Source: Bacillota bacterium (GTDB lineage Bacteria > Bacillota > Sulfobacillia > DUMF01). From it: DNA of 64,000 nucleotides. Of this stretch, positions 23,102 to 32,248 are shown in pieces. A program made the position numbers and the translations under genes. Within the stretch, counting starts at the first letter, position 1. Every line of letters begins with the position of its first letter. Under the pieces are notes generated by a model, which worked only from the letters and a program-made list of their open reading frames with translations, searched no databases and was not told the origin of the DNA. The stretch lies in the NCBI GenBank assembly GCA_012840015.1, contig DUMF01000016.1:1-64000 (forward strand), written 5' to 3'.

Positions 23102-23846
23102 CTCCTCTGTGCTCCAGTTCCGCGCTTAACGCTTCCATCACTTCCCCTGCCCGGCCGTGTATCACCACCGCAGCTGCAGCATCATATGGAGTAGGCTCGA
23201 GGTTCACTATCGCAAGTTGTCCAGCCAACCGCGGTAAATATGCAGCCGGGACTACCTGAAGGCTAGAACCGATCACTAGCATCAGATCAGACTTGCTCGC
23301 TTCTGTAACTGCCTCTTGAAAGGCAGGCGGCATCGGATCCCCGAACAAGACCACGTCCGGCCTGATGATACCTCCGCAGGAGCACTTGGGTGGGATAATA
23401 CCTCGCTTTACCTGGGATTTGATCTCTGCAAAAGGATACTTCCTGAAGCACTGGGTACACGTGGCGTCGCGCAGATTGCCGTGGACCTCGATGACCTTTC
23501 TGGAGCCTGCCTGTTGGTGCAGGCTATCGATATTCTGCGTTATGACTGCCTTCAATATGCCGGCTTCCTCGAGCCTGCCCAAAGCTTTGTGGGCCGGGTT
23601 CGGAGATACTTCTCGAAACGCCCCGAGCAAGTCTAACCCCTGCGTGTAAAAAACCTCTGGCCTAAACTGGAGTGCCTCGGCAGAAAGTACTTCCATAGGG
23701 TCTACGCGTTCCCACAGCCCCGTGCCGGGGCTCCTGAAGTCTGGAAGGCCGGATTCCGTAGAGATTCCTGCTCCCGTGAGCGCTACCATATACTTCGATG
23801 CTGCCACGAGATCGGCAAGCCTATCTATCTCTGGTTGCTGGTTCAT
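23094..23846 (-). CDS. cobB: NAD-dependent protein deacylase (sirtuin)
   Basis: 250 residues of the Sir2 family. GAGISTESGLPDFRS, TQNIDSLHQQAG with the catalytic HG in VIEVHGNL, a zinc site CTQC...CSC, and GSSLQVVPAA are present. It removes acyl groups from lysines with NAD consumption, forming O-acyl-ADP-ribose, and often controls acyl-CoA synthetases. The second zinc pair is CSC rather than CxxC (KCSCGG), a common variant. The ATG at 23846 is preceded by AGGAGAATTCC. It precedes no obvious partner; cobO lies just upstream on the same strand. Confidence 0.95.
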   Translation of the reverse strand: MNQQPEIDRLADLVAASKYMVALTGAGISTESGLPDFRSPGTGLWERVDPMEVLSAEALQFRPEVFYTQGLDLLGAFREVSPNPAHKALGRLEEAGILKAVITQNIDSLHQQAGSRKVIEVHGNLRDATCTQCFRKYPFAEIKSQVKRGIIPPKCSCGGIIRPDVVLFGDPMPPAFQEAVTEASKSDLMLVIGSSLQVVPAAYLPRLAGQLAIVNLEPTPYDAAAAVVIHGRAGEVMEALSAELEHRGVI

Positions 23847-23867
23847 CTGGAATTCTCCTTTCGACGT

Positions 23868-24401
23868 TCAGTACTCAATGCACTCTAGGGCGGGGACTCC
23901 TGCATAGTAGTGATGTTTGACTAGTTTCATCTCGGTGACGGTATCTGAGGCCTCGCAGATCTCATCGCGAGCATTTCTACCTGTGAGAACCAGGTTCGTG
24001 TGAGGATGACGCTCCCTGATTATCTGCAACACGCGCTGCACATCGACGAGCCCGTAATCCACAGCAACGTTGATCTCGTCCAGAACAATGAGGTCATACT
24101 TCCCTGAGATGGCCGCATCCAGAGCGAAGGCCACCCCATCTTGAGCTAACCTGACGTCTTCCGCGGCAGGTTGTTCCTTCGAGACAAACTCATCTCTGCC
24201 GAATCTCACCACTTGGATTTCAGGTATTCTGGCCGCCGCAAGGCTGGCTTCGCCGTACTCATTCCCGGGTCCCTTCATAAACTGTACCACTAAGCATCTT
24301 TTGCCATGACCCGCTGCTCTCATGCACAGGCCAAAGGCTGCAGTGGTTTTCCCCTTGCCGTTTCCCGTATAAACGATACATACGCTTTCCTTATGATCCA
24401 T
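23868..24401 (-). CDS. cobO: cob(I)yrinic acid a,c-diamide adenosyltransferase
   Basis: 177 residues of the BtuR/CobO family. The P-loop TGNGKGKTTAAFG lies at about 12-24, and VVQFMKG, DLIVLDEINVAVDYG and LVLTGRNARDEI follow. It transfers the adenosyl group of ATP to cob(I)alamin precursors. No cobalamin riboswitch is visible upstream. The ATG at 24401 has GGAGGGCTGGTGAT before it. It lies between the beta-propeller gene (16 bases upstream) and the sirtuin gene, all on the minus strand. Confidence 0.94.
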   Translation of the reverse strand: MDHKESVCIVYTGNGKGKTTAAFGLCMRAAGHGKRCLVVQFMKGPGNEYGEASLAAARIPEIQVVRFGRDEFVSKEQPAAEDVRLAQDGVAFALDAAISGKYDLIVLDEINVAVDYGLVDVQRVLQIIRERHPHTNLVLTGRNARDEICEASDTVTEMKLVKHHYYAGVPALECIEY

Positions 24402-24417
24402 CTATCACCAGCCCTCC

Positions 24418-25887
24418 TCACTGGAAGCGTACCCTGGCCTGCAGGTGAGTACCGTCCCAGTCGATCTCGCCGCCGAGACATTTTACAAAAGCGCGCACTG
24501 GCACCATGATCCTGCCATCTGTCGTCAGGGTTTCTTCCGTTAACTCTTCTCGCTTCCCGTTTATCATTATATAACTGCCATGAGATGGCACCGAGATGGT
24601 CATGTCCACGCGCTTGCCCAAAGCCGCTGCATTAGCCTCATCCCACGCGACCTCCATGCCCATCGCTGCGAGAATTGGTCTGAGCGGTGCATATAGTTTT
24701 CCACCCAAGATACGGCACGGCGTCGTAGGGTCCACCAGTGGCATGCCGTCTACTATCACCGAGGGCATCCTGTAAAAGAGCAGGTGGTCATCGAGAGCCA
24801 GTACCAGCGACTGGCCGTCCACTTCTCCACCCCATGCCAGACGCCCTTTGAAGCTGATAGAACTCACTTGGTCCCCATCTGACGCCTTAAGTATCTCCAG
24901 AGTACCGCTGGATGCAATGTCATAATAGGTCGTTATGCAAATATGTCCTTCAGGACCCGAACAGATATTAACGACATTGGGATAGAAAGTGGATCTCTTA
25001 CGCCCCACCGCACGCGCCACCGGCTTGCCCAGCCATGACCATTTCTGATTGCCCGTAGTTGCCTCGAGCGCCACCACCTGTCCCTGGCACCCAGCGTAAA
25101 TGGTTTGCCCATCTGCAAGCAGCGAACTCCAGTGCGAATCAAAGTCACCCCGGTATTTCCAAAGCAACGCTCCATTTCGTGCGTCTATGCCCCATACGGC
25201 TCCCTCTCGGTCCCCGGAGGTAGCCACCACGATCACAGGGTAGGCCGAACACATGCATCGGCTGGACCAACCATCGAGTTGTGTCACGAACAGCAGCTTC
25301 CCAGATGCAGCCTCGAAGCAATGGAGTTGACTGCCCGTTTTTGTTCCCCCTGTCGTACATATGTAAACTTTTCCCTCTACTTGTAGCGGCCCGCCATCGA
25401 TAAAGTCATTGACCACGGTTGTCCAGACTGCTTTTCCGCTCTCTAGCAGGAAAGCGTATACGCTACCACTGCGCCCGGCAGCGAAAACGTATTTGCCATC
25501 CGTCTCCAAAAGACCCGTAACGCAATCCGGGATAGCTTGCTTCCAGATAACCGCACCATCTATTGCTCGAATACAGGCGACCGTTCCATCCTCGGAACCG
25601 AGGAGCAAAAAATCGCCGTGCGGTCTAATGCCCCCTCGAATTTTGGAACCTCCAGAATACGTCCACTTTATTCGGCCGTTATCGGCGGAAATAGCCACTA
25701 CTTGGCCGTCCCGTAGGCAAGAGTAGACTACTTCGCCTTGTAGGGCGAGTTCTGCCTGGGCTTGAGCCGCCATAGGAACTTTGAACCTATACACCACCAG
25801 ATCTGCAGGGAGGCTTTCTGCTGCTTCCGCGGAGGCTGGAACCGTCAACAGTACTGCCAGGCATATCAGGATAGCTAGGACCCTCAT
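24418..25887 (-). CDS. secreted PQQ-type beta-propeller protein with copper amine oxidase N-terminal-like domain
   Basis: 489 residues. A clear signal peptide (1-22, MRVLAILICLAVLLTVPASA) precedes a series of PQQ-like blades with repeated patterns such as GQVVAISADNGRIKW, GTVACIRAIDGAVIWK and GQVVALEATTGNQKW. The last 120 residues are a Cu_amine_oxidN1 domain (LGGKLYAPLRPILAAMGMEV, GRIMVPVRAFVKCLGG). That domain is common in surface proteins of thermophilic Clostridia and probably binds wall material; no amine oxidase activity is implied. The protein probably lies outside the membrane. Role unknown. Confidence 0.85.
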   Translation of the reverse strand: MRVLAILICLAVLLTVPASAEAAESLPADLVVYRFKVPMAAQAQAELALQGEVVYSCLRDGQVVAISADNGRIKWTYSGGSKIRGGIRPHGDFLLLGSEDGTVACIRAIDGAVIWKQAIPDCVTGLLETDGKYVFAAGRSGSVYAFLLESGKAVWTTVVNDFIDGGPLQVEGKVYICTTGGTKTGSQLHCFEAASGKLLFVTQLDGWSSRCMCSAYPVIVVATSGDREGAVWGIDARNGALLWKYRGDFDSHWSSLLADGQTIYAGCQGQVVALEATTGNQKWSWLGKPVARAVGRKRSTFYPNVVNICSGPEGHICITTYYDIASSGTLEILKASDGDQVSSISFKGRLAWGGEVDGQSLVLALDDHLLFYRMPSVIVDGMPLVDPTTPCRILGGKLYAPLRPILAAMGMEVAWDEANAAALGKRVDMTISVPSHGSYIMINGKREELTEETLTTDGRIMVPVRAFVKCLGGEIDWDGTHLQARVRFQ

Positions 25888-25929
25888 GATCTACGTCACC
25901 TCGCTGCAAATGCCTCCGTATAATGGAAC

Positions 25930-26385
25930 ATGAAGCTTACAGCGTCATCAACTAGAATAGAAATCAACAGGTCCGCGTTGCGGTTGATTTTCATATTGAA
26001 CGGTGCGCAATGGCGAACGTACCCGTGCGCTCTGGGGAAGCCCTCCACTCCGACTCCGGCGGGCAATTGGAAGATCCGCGAGAAAATCGTGAACCCGTCA
26101 TGGGAAGTGCTCGGTACCAGATGGATGGGCCTCGACATACCCGCAGGAAACTACGGCATCCATGGAACTAATGCACCATGGTCTATCGGCAGTTACATTT
26201 CCAATGGATGCATAAGGCTCCACAACGAGCACATCGAGGAGATATTCCCCTTAGTATCTATCGGTACACCTGTTAAACCGCGACTCAGAGTCGCCCCTAC
26301 CACGAAGTTCGATGCGCAAACCCGGGTACTCCTTGCCCAAGCGTGCCAGAAGCTCACTCAGGTATTTCCGCGCAACCAGGCGTAA
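25930..26385 (+). CDS. L,D-transpeptidase (YkuD) family protein
   Basis: 151 residues covering one YkuD domain. The signature IHGTNAPWSIG then SNGCIRLHNEHIEEIF, with catalytic Cys and His, is intact; TPTPAGNWKIREKIVNPSW is the conserved N-terminal part. The enzyme makes 3-3 crosslinks or attaches groups to peptidoglycan. There is no signal peptide or LysM domain, unlike typical YkuD, which is odd for a wall enzyme and suggests a spore-internal or non-classically exported form. It is divergent from the beta-propeller gene. Confidence 0.9.
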   Translation: MKLTASSTRIEINRSALRLIFILNGAQWRTYPCALGKPSTPTPAGNWKIREKIVNPSWEVLGTRWMGLDIPAGNYGIHGTNAPWSIGSYISNGCIRLHNEHIEEIFPLVSIGTPVKPRLRVAPTTKFDAQTRVLLAQACQKLTQVFPRNQA

Positions 26386-26533
26386 TTCCTCCTGAGACGC
26401 TTCTGCCCTCAGCCCTTTTCCATCAGAGAACAATAGCTCTATTCGCACAAAAAGGAGCCTCCCAACAGCCCTTCGGTCCAATCCAATCCAATCTATGTTG
26501 GAAAGCCCCCGCTCATTCTATTTGATCTCTTGC

Positions 26534-27430
26534 CTATCGCCTCAGGAAAAACACAGACACAGTACCCTCCCCCACGTGACTTCCGATCGTGGCTCCGATT
26601 TCCGATATGAGAAACTGCTTTACCCCGAAGCGCTCCTCAATCGCTCTCTTTAATGTGAGGTAAAGCTCCGTATCCCCGGCATAGTTTAAACCTATGGTTT
26701 GCCTGGAGAGGTCATAGCCCCTTTCTTCCATAATCTCCAGCATTCGTGTCACTATGGCCCTCTTCCCTCGAACCTTGTCACAGGGTACGATGCAACCGTC
26801 GACGAATTGGAGGATCGGATGAATGTTCAAGACCGTACCGATCAGGGCCGTACCTGCAGATATCCGGCCGCCTCTCTTCAGCATTTCCAGCGACCCAACC
26901 GCAAATATATGCTCCATTCGTTTCACCATATAGTCGACTCTTTCCAAAATGGCACCGGCATCCTCTCCCCTATTTGCCATGAGTGCGGCTTCGCGCACAA
27001 TTAAACCCAGACCAACGGACGCCGCCCTGGAGTCGACCACATCGATGTCGTCGCTTCCCACCAGATCTTTTGCGACGCATGCCGATTGGTACGTCCCACT
27101 CAACTGGGACGAAAAGCAGATCGCAATCAGGTGGTACCCTTCTTCAACGGCCTTGCGAAATTCTTTTTCGAATTCCGGGGGTGATATTTGGGAGGTTGAC
27201 GGCATTATCTTGGACGCCCGGAGTTTTGCATAGAACTCCTGTGGGGTAATAGTAACTCTGTCCAAGTAGACGTCCTGCCCGAAACTCACCTTCATTGGTA
27301 TGAAGCTCACGCCAAGAGAGTCAAGATACTCCTTGTCCAAATCACACGTGCTGTCCGTCAGTATTCTGATTTTCTTACCGCTCGTGCCTATGTGGTTCGC
27401 CCCCCTTCGTACTCTTCCTGGCACCAACAT
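26534..27430 (-). CDS. DegV family fatty-acid-binding protein
   Basis: 298 residues. IRILTDSTCDL, IPMKVSFG, TSQISPPEF, SSQLSGTYQSA, VVDSRAASVGLG and the C-terminal IGSHVGEGTVSVFF are DegV hallmarks. Relatives bind fatty acids and act as FakB subunits that present the substrate to kinase FakA, which is not in this window. The start is uncertain. The in-frame ATG at 27430 lies on a TATAAT box and lacks a ribosome site, while AAGGGGGG sits just before an in-frame ATA codon 14 codons later. The neighbour upstream is a divergent recombinase gene. Confidence 0.9.
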   Translation of the reverse strand: MLVPGRVRRGANHIGTSGKKIRILTDSTCDLDKEYLDSLGVSFIPMKVSFGQDVYLDRVTITPQEFYAKLRASKIMPSTSQISPPEFEKEFRKAVEEGYHLIAICFSSQLSGTYQSACVAKDLVGSDDIDVVDSRAASVGLGLIVREAALMANRGEDAGAILERVDYMVKRMEHIFAVGSLEMLKRGGRISAGTALIGTVLNIHPILQFVDGCIVPCDKVRGKRAIVTRMLEIMEERGYDLSRQTIGLNYAGDTELYLTLKRAIEERFGVKQFLISEIGATIGSHVGEGTVSVFFLRR

Positions 27431-27491
27431 TATAACCGAGGAATAGCAGCCTAAGCTTCAAGAATAATTTTACGGCAGGAAGTGATATGCT

Positions 27492-28982
27492 GTGAGACGC
27501 GCCGCGATCTATTGTAGAGTATCGACAGAAGAACAGGCCTCCGATGGGATGTCCATAGCCGCCCAACGCAAGGCCATCATGGATTATGCCCAGAGGAACG
27601 GCTTCGTGGTCGTGGAATGTTTCATTGACGAAGGCGCTTCCGCCAGAACGTCCGAAAGAGCTGAATTTCAGAAAATGATCAAGGCTGCCAGAACCAAGCC
27701 CAAACCGTTCGATGCTATCCTAGTCCATAAGACAGACAGGTTCGCTCGAAACCGTGAAGACGCAGTTCTGTATAAGGCACTTCTCAGAAGGGAATGCGGG
27801 ATCGAGGTAATCTCAGTCACGGAACAATTCGACGATTCCCCAACAGGACGCCTCCTCGAAGGAGTCATGGAAGTCATAGCTGAGTTTTACTCGCTCAACC
27901 TCTCTCAAGAAGTTAAAAAAGGTATGAGAGAGAAAGCCTCCCGTGGTGGGAAAGGACTTGGCATGCCGCCATTCGGCTATCGTCTGGCCCCTTCGGGACA
28001 TATAATCCCCGTACCTGAAGAAGCCCGCATAGTACGCTTCATTTTCGAGTCCTACGCTTCGGGAGGGCACAGTCTGTCGTCGCTTGCCAACCTCATGCGA
28101 ACGAAAGGCTTGTCTCTCTTCGGCGAGGCTGCATTGAAATTGAAGTGGTCCACATCAGGCATTCGAAATATGCTCAAGAATCCCGCGTATGTGGGCACTT
28201 TAGTATGGAATAGACGCGAGAACGTACAGGGTGCGAGGCGGCTGCGTACGCCCGATCAGTGGGTAGTGGTAGAAGGTTCGCACGAACCAATAGTCTCGGC
28301 CTCATTATTCCGTCAGGCAAACTCCATCATGGCTTCAAAAGGGAAAACCCGCCATGCCAGATCCGGAGATTATCTATTGAAAGGCCTTATCTTTTGCGGC
28401 AACTGCGGCGGAGCCATGTGCTCTAACAGAGTAACATGGGAGCTAAAGCGGGGAATCACTCAATACAAGCGGATGCTTTCCTGCTCCCGTTATCATAACG
28501 CGCGTGAGTGCTATTACAACCACGCCGGAATGGAGCAGCTCACGCAGGAGGTCATGGCTGCATTATGCAGCCTACTACGTGGCTTTGTAACGCTCGAGGA
28601 CATCTGCATCGAGCCTGACCCGAAGGCCAAAAGGGATGCCAACACCGAGGAAAAGCTGAATGCCATCGAAGCAGCTTTTCAGAGGCAGTTTCAAGCTTAC
28701 GAGGCAGGTCTCATAAGCCTGGCTGAACTCAAAAAGGCTCACGAGCGCCTAAACGCGGAGAGATCGAGGCTACTCTCAGATCTAACTAAGGAACGCGAGC
28801 GTGGACAGCGTGAGAACGAAAAGTTGGAAAGTGTACGGCGCAGGGTCGAGGTGATGCTGGAAACATTGGACGACCCCTCTATGCCAGTGTCTGAACGCCG
28901 GCAGGCTATCAAAACCGTACTCCAAAGAGTAGAATACTCACAACGGGAGGACCTACTCAGGATAATCATAGCTCTACCATGA
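27492..28982 (+). CDS. large serine site-specific recombinase
   Basis: 496 residues. The resolvase catalytic domain has the nucleophile Ser11 in IYCRVSTEEQ, DGMSIAAQRKAI, HKTDRFARN and DSPTGRL. A recombinase domain follows (MPPFGYRL, IRNMLKNPAYVG), then a zinc ribbon (IFCGNCGGAMCS...CSRYHNARECY) and a long coiled coil. Such enzymes integrate or excise phages, or excise elements during sporulation (SpoIVCA/SpoIVCA-like). The GTG at 27492 follows AGGAAGTGATATGCT. No att repeats or phage genes are nearby. The stop overlaps the ATG of the next gene, so the two are coupled. Confidence 0.93.
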   Translation: MRRAAIYCRVSTEEQASDGMSIAAQRKAIMDYAQRNGFVVVECFIDEGASARTSERAEFQKMIKAARTKPKPFDAILVHKTDRFARNREDAVLYKALLRRECGIEVISVTEQFDDSPTGRLLEGVMEVIAEFYSLNLSQEVKKGMREKASRGGKGLGMPPFGYRLAPSGHIIPVPEEARIVRFIFESYASGGHSLSSLANLMRTKGLSLFGEAALKLKWSTSGIRNMLKNPAYVGTLVWNRRENVQGARRLRTPDQWVVVEGSHEPIVSASLFRQANSIMASKGKTRHARSGDYLLKGLIFCGNCGGAMCSNRVTWELKRGITQYKRMLSCSRYHNARECYYNHAGMEQLTQEVMAALCSLLRGFVTLEDICIEPDPKAKRDANTEEKLNAIEAAFQRQFQAYEAGLISLAELKKAHERLNAERSRLLSDLTKERERGQRENEKLESVRRRVEVMLETLDDPSMPVSERRQAIKTVLQRVEYSQREDLLRIIIALP

Positions 28983-29260
28983 AGAGGGCTCTTAGTCGCA
29001 TCTTAACCGGTACACCCGTTTTAATCTACGGTGAATACGGAGTCGTTTCTGATGCCGGTTTATTGACAATGGGCTCCATGAGTAACGAAGTATGTCTCTT
29101 ACAGTCCAGGCTCATCGCGCTCGGTTATTATCACATGACACCTGACTGCTTATTCGGGTACCAGACCTATCTAGCCGTAGTGAGATTCCAAAAAGAGCAT
29201 GGGCTGACGCCGGATGGCATAGTTGGGCCTCTTACACGAAAAGCGCTCGGGATGATGTAG
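28979..29260 (+). CDS. small peptidoglycan-binding domain protein
   Basis: 93 residues. An N-terminal part with no clear signal peptide (MKRALSRILTGTPVLIYG) is followed by one PG_binding_1 domain: NEVCLLQSRLIALGYYH, FGYQTYLAVVRFQKEHGLTPDGIVGPLTRKALG. The first bases ATGA overlap the recombinase stop, so translation is coupled. It probably binds spore cortex or wall. Pairing with a recombinase is unusual. It ends six bases before the convergent spoIIIE gene. Confidence 0.8.
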   Translation: MKRALSRILTGTPVLIYGEYGVVSDAGLLTMGSMSNEVCLLQSRLIALGYYHMTPDCLFGYQTYLAVVRFQKEHGLTPDGIVGPLTRKALGMM

Positions 29261-29265
29261 TAGAA

Positions 29266-31404
29266 TTACCCGTTCTTCTGCCCGGGGCCAAAGAGCTGAT
29301 CGTAATCGGCCAGCTTTATCTTTACTTCTCTGGGCTTTGAGCCTTCATATGGTCCAATAAAGCCACGTTCCTCCATGCAATCTATCAGTCTGGCAGCCCT
29401 GGCATAGCCAATCGGTAGTTTGCGTTGTAGCAACGATACCGAAGCTTGTCCCGCTTCTATCACAGCCCTAACTGCCTGAGGGAAAAGGGGATCCTCGTCA
29501 GCGATCTTCCCCTCAGTCTCGACCTGCTCGAGCTGTGACATATCCACCTTGTACTCAGGCTGCCCTTGCGCCTTCACGTACTCCACCAGCTGTTCGATCT
29601 CACGTTCGGTAATCAGTGCACCCTGCGCACGTATCGGCCTTGACACCCCTACTGGGAAGAAGAGCATATCACCTCGCCCGAGCAGTTTCTCTGCTCCGGC
29701 GGAATCCAAGATTGTGCGGGAGTCTACTTGAGAGGAGACAGCAAATGCGATTCTCGAAGGAATATTGGCTTTAATGGTACCCGTAAGCACGTCCACTGAC
29801 GGCCTTTGAGTGGCTACCACCAGATGTATTCCAGCAGCCCGCGCCATTTGGGCCAACCGGAAGATCGCATCCTCAACGTCCACAGGGGCAACCATCATCA
29901 GGTCCGACAATTCGTCTATAATCACGACGATGTAGGGCATGAATTCTCTATCAGCCAGTTGATTGTACCTGGTTATATCTCTGACCCCGGCTTGGACGAA
30001 CAAACGGTAGCGATTTTCCATTTCGTTCACCACCCATCGCAGGCATCCCGCAGCTTTCTTAGGGTCTGTTACTACAGGGGCAATCAAATGGGGTATCCCG
30101 TCGTAGACAGACAGCTCCACCATTTTGGGATCGATCATGACGAACTTCAGTTCGCCCGGAGTAGCCTTGTAAAGGAGGCTCGAGATGATGCAGTTGATGC
30201 AAACGCTTTTTCCGGAGCCCGTGGCACCTGCGATCAACAGGTGAAGTAGCTTCTCAAGGTCAGATACCACTGGTTTACCCGAGATTTCTTTACCGAGAGC
30301 AACGGTTAACTTCGACGGGTTATTGTGGAATTCGTCTGAACCAAGGATCTCCCTGAGATGCACCACTGCAGTTTCCTTATTGGGTATTTCGATTCCTATT
30401 ACCGATTTCCCGGGAACCGGAGCCTCGATACGAACATTCGATGCTGCCATGTTCAAAGCGATATCATTAGCCAGCGAAGCGATGGTGGCCACCTTGACCC
30501 CCGGGGCTGGTTGCACTTCGAAGCGGGTGACAGACGGCCCCACCGTGACGTTGACCACCTTGGCATCTACTCCGAAGTTCTTAAGCGTCTCTTCCAGGGT
30601 TCCTTTCTTCTGATCCACACTTCGCTCCTGTTTGGGCGCTTTAAACTTGTATTTCTGGAGGAGGCTCAAAGGCGGCAGTTTATAGCTGCATTCGGCTGTT
30701 ACAGGAAGTTGCACTGGCTTAGTTTCAGGCGGGCTTGGCGCTACAGATAGCGTTTGAGGCTGCTGTGGAGCCTCTTGCACCGGTTCGGAGGATACTGCCG
30801 GCTCACTTACCTCTGGTGGCTCCTCACCATAAACATAGTCCTCGAGCGACGATATGCCTTCTGACACGACACATGCCAAGCCTCGCCACAACTTTACCAA
30901 CGCCACAGAAGGCGAGACGCTAAACGCTAAGGCTAGCGAGACACAGAAGCTCGCGGATATAACCAGGTACCTGCCACCGATGCCGAACAGTCTTCCGAGG
31001 CCATATGCGATTATCCCACCGACGAGGCCTGCATGCTCTTCTGCAAGCTGTAGGGACAGCTCATTCCCGTACTCGCAACTGAGTGACTGCAGTATTGCCG
31101 CCAAACTCAAGCCGAACAAGCAAAGTCCGAATAGTCGTCGGGATTTGAGTCTCGGATTGGGATTGGTCATCAGCCACAAGCCAAATGCGAACAATCCCAA
31201 CGGAGCCAAGAACCAGAGGTACGTGCCAAATAGTAGGAGCAGCCCCTTACGCGCCCAAGCCCCGACCCACCCGGAAAGTTCGGTGGTGTCTTTAAGCCCC
31301 GCTAGAAACAGATAAACCGCTCCAGAACAAAGCACAATACCAAGCGCTTCGTTCCTTATGTTTCGCTTCGGGCTGAGAGCGCTTTCTTCTTCTCCAGACG
31401 TCAC
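29266..31404 (-). CDS. spoIIIE: DNA translocase FtsK/SpoIIIE
   Basis: 712 residues. Four transmembrane helices (about 20-175) precede a Glu/Pro-rich linker and the RecA-like motor: the alpha domain with [20 protein letters not shown], Walker [11 protein letters not shown], Walker [15 protein letters not shown], and [12 protein letters not shown]-terminal gamma winged helix ([20 protein letters not shown]) recognises oriented DNA motifs. It pumps DNA through the division or sporulation septum. The GTG start at 31404 follows GGTAGGTGATGC. SpoIIIE beside tepA and ylzJ is a standard Firmicute order; here uppP and the Na/Pi transporter lie between. Confidence 0.95.
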   Translation of the reverse strand: MTSGEEESALSPKRNIRNEALGIVLCSGAVYLFLAGLKDTTELSGWVGAWARKGLLLLFGTYLWFLAPLGLFAFGLWLMTNPNPRLKSRRLFGLCLFGLSLAAILQSLSCEYGNELSLQLAEEHAGLVGGIIAYGLGRLFGIGGRYLVISASFCVSLALAFSVSPSVALVKLWRGLACVVSEGISSLEDYVYGEEPPEVSEPAVSSEPVQEAPQQPQTLSVAPSPPETKPVQLPVTAECSYKLPPLSLLQKYKFKAPKQERSVDQKKGTLEETLKNFGVDAKVVNVTVGPSVTRFEVQPAPGVKVATIASLANDIALNMAASNVRIEAPVPGKSVIGIEIPNKETAVVHLREILGSDEFHNNPSKLTVALGKEISGKPVVSDLEKLLHLLIAGATGSGKSVCINCIISSLLYKATPGELKFVMIDPKMVELSVYDGIPHLIAPVVTDPKKAAGCLRWVVNEMENRYRLFVQAGVRDITRYNQLADREFMPYIVVIIDELSDLMMVAPVDVEDAIFRLAQMARAAGIHLVVATQRPSVDVLTGTIKANIPSRIAFAVSSQVDSRTILDSAGAEKLLGRGDMLFFPVGVSRPIRAQGALITEREIEQLVEYVKAQGQPEYKVDMSQLEQVETEGKIADEDPLFPQAVRAVIEAGQASVSLLQRKLPIGYARAARLIDCMEERGFIGPYEGSKPREVKIKLADYDQLFGPGQKNG

Positions 31405-31407
31405 GCA

Positions 31408-32220
31408 TCACCTACCGAAGCAAAGTGCGATCAATCCGATGGCAAAGCAATAGGCTGCAAAGGGCACTAGGCGCCTCTTTTTGAGCCATGCGAGCAGCGC
31501 AGCCACTGAAAGGTAACTTGTAACCATTGAAGCCATAAACCCGAGGACGAGCAAGGACAAAGGCACCATCTCCCCGCCCCTTCCCTTCATTAGCTGGAGC
31601 ACATTCAGGGCTCCAGCCCCAGCCACTACTGGTATGGAAAGAAGGAAACTGAATCTGGCTGCAGCCTCCGGAGCCAAGCCTTCAAATAAACAGGCTGAGA
31701 TCGTGCTCCCTGATCGAGATACTCCTGGGAACAAGGCTATACACTGACATAAGCCCACCCACAGGGCCTCACACGAGGACGGTACGGCTTTCTGACGATG
31801 ACACAGAGCGAATGATTCTGAAAATAGGCTTGCCGCGAGCATGATCATTCCCCCTACTAGAAAGCCGACGCCTACCCATCGAATGGAAGCAAAGGCTTTC
31901 TCTACTGAAGATTGGAGCACCAAACCTCCAATAGAGGTGGGGATACACGCGATCGCGATACCTAGGGCTAACTGTTTTTCCTCGCGGAGTTCGTGTAGCC
32001 TTGCCTGTCTGGAGTTGAACAAGGCAGCCAGAAGCCGGACTATGTCGTGACGGAAGAAAATCAGCACCGCGATGAGGCTGCCCAGATGGAGAGTGACTTC
32101 GAAGCCCAGCCCGGCTGGCTTTATTCCCCAGAAGTTTTCCAGGAGCGCAAGGTGACCCGAGCTGGATACGGGTAAAAACTCCGCCACTCCTTGCACTGCC
32201 CCCAACAAAACTGCTTGCAT
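31408..32220 (-). CDS. uppP: undecaprenyl-diphosphatase
   Basis: 270 residues with about eight membrane helices, BacA family. GAVQGVAEFLPVSSSGHLAL near the N-terminus and LFPGVSRSGSTISA are the two catalytic signatures. It dephosphorylates undecaprenyl pyrophosphate to recycle the wall-lipid carrier and gives bacitracin tolerance. It ends three bases before the spoIIIE start and follows the Na/Pi transporter by 28 bases, so these probably share a transcript. Confidence 0.95.
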   Translation of the reverse strand: MQAVLLGAVQGVAEFLPVSSSGHLALLENFWGIKPAGLGFEVTLHLGSLIAVLIFFRHDIVRLLAALFNSRQARLHELREEKQLALGIAIACIPTSIGGLVLQSSVEKAFASIRWVGVGFLVGGMIMLAASLFSESFALCHRQKAVPSSCEALWVGLCQCIALFPGVSRSGSTISACLFEGLAPEAAARFSFLLSIPVVAGAGALNVLQLMKGRGGEMVPLSLLVLGFMASMVTSYLSVAALLAWLKKRRLVPFAAYCFAIGLIALCFGR

Positions 32221-32248
32221 CGCAGTCGTAGAAACCGCCTCCTAATAC

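Noticed and set aside
24401-24420. Cobalamin riboswitch before cobO
   Set aside because: Only 16 bases separate cobO from the gene upstream, leaving no room for one.
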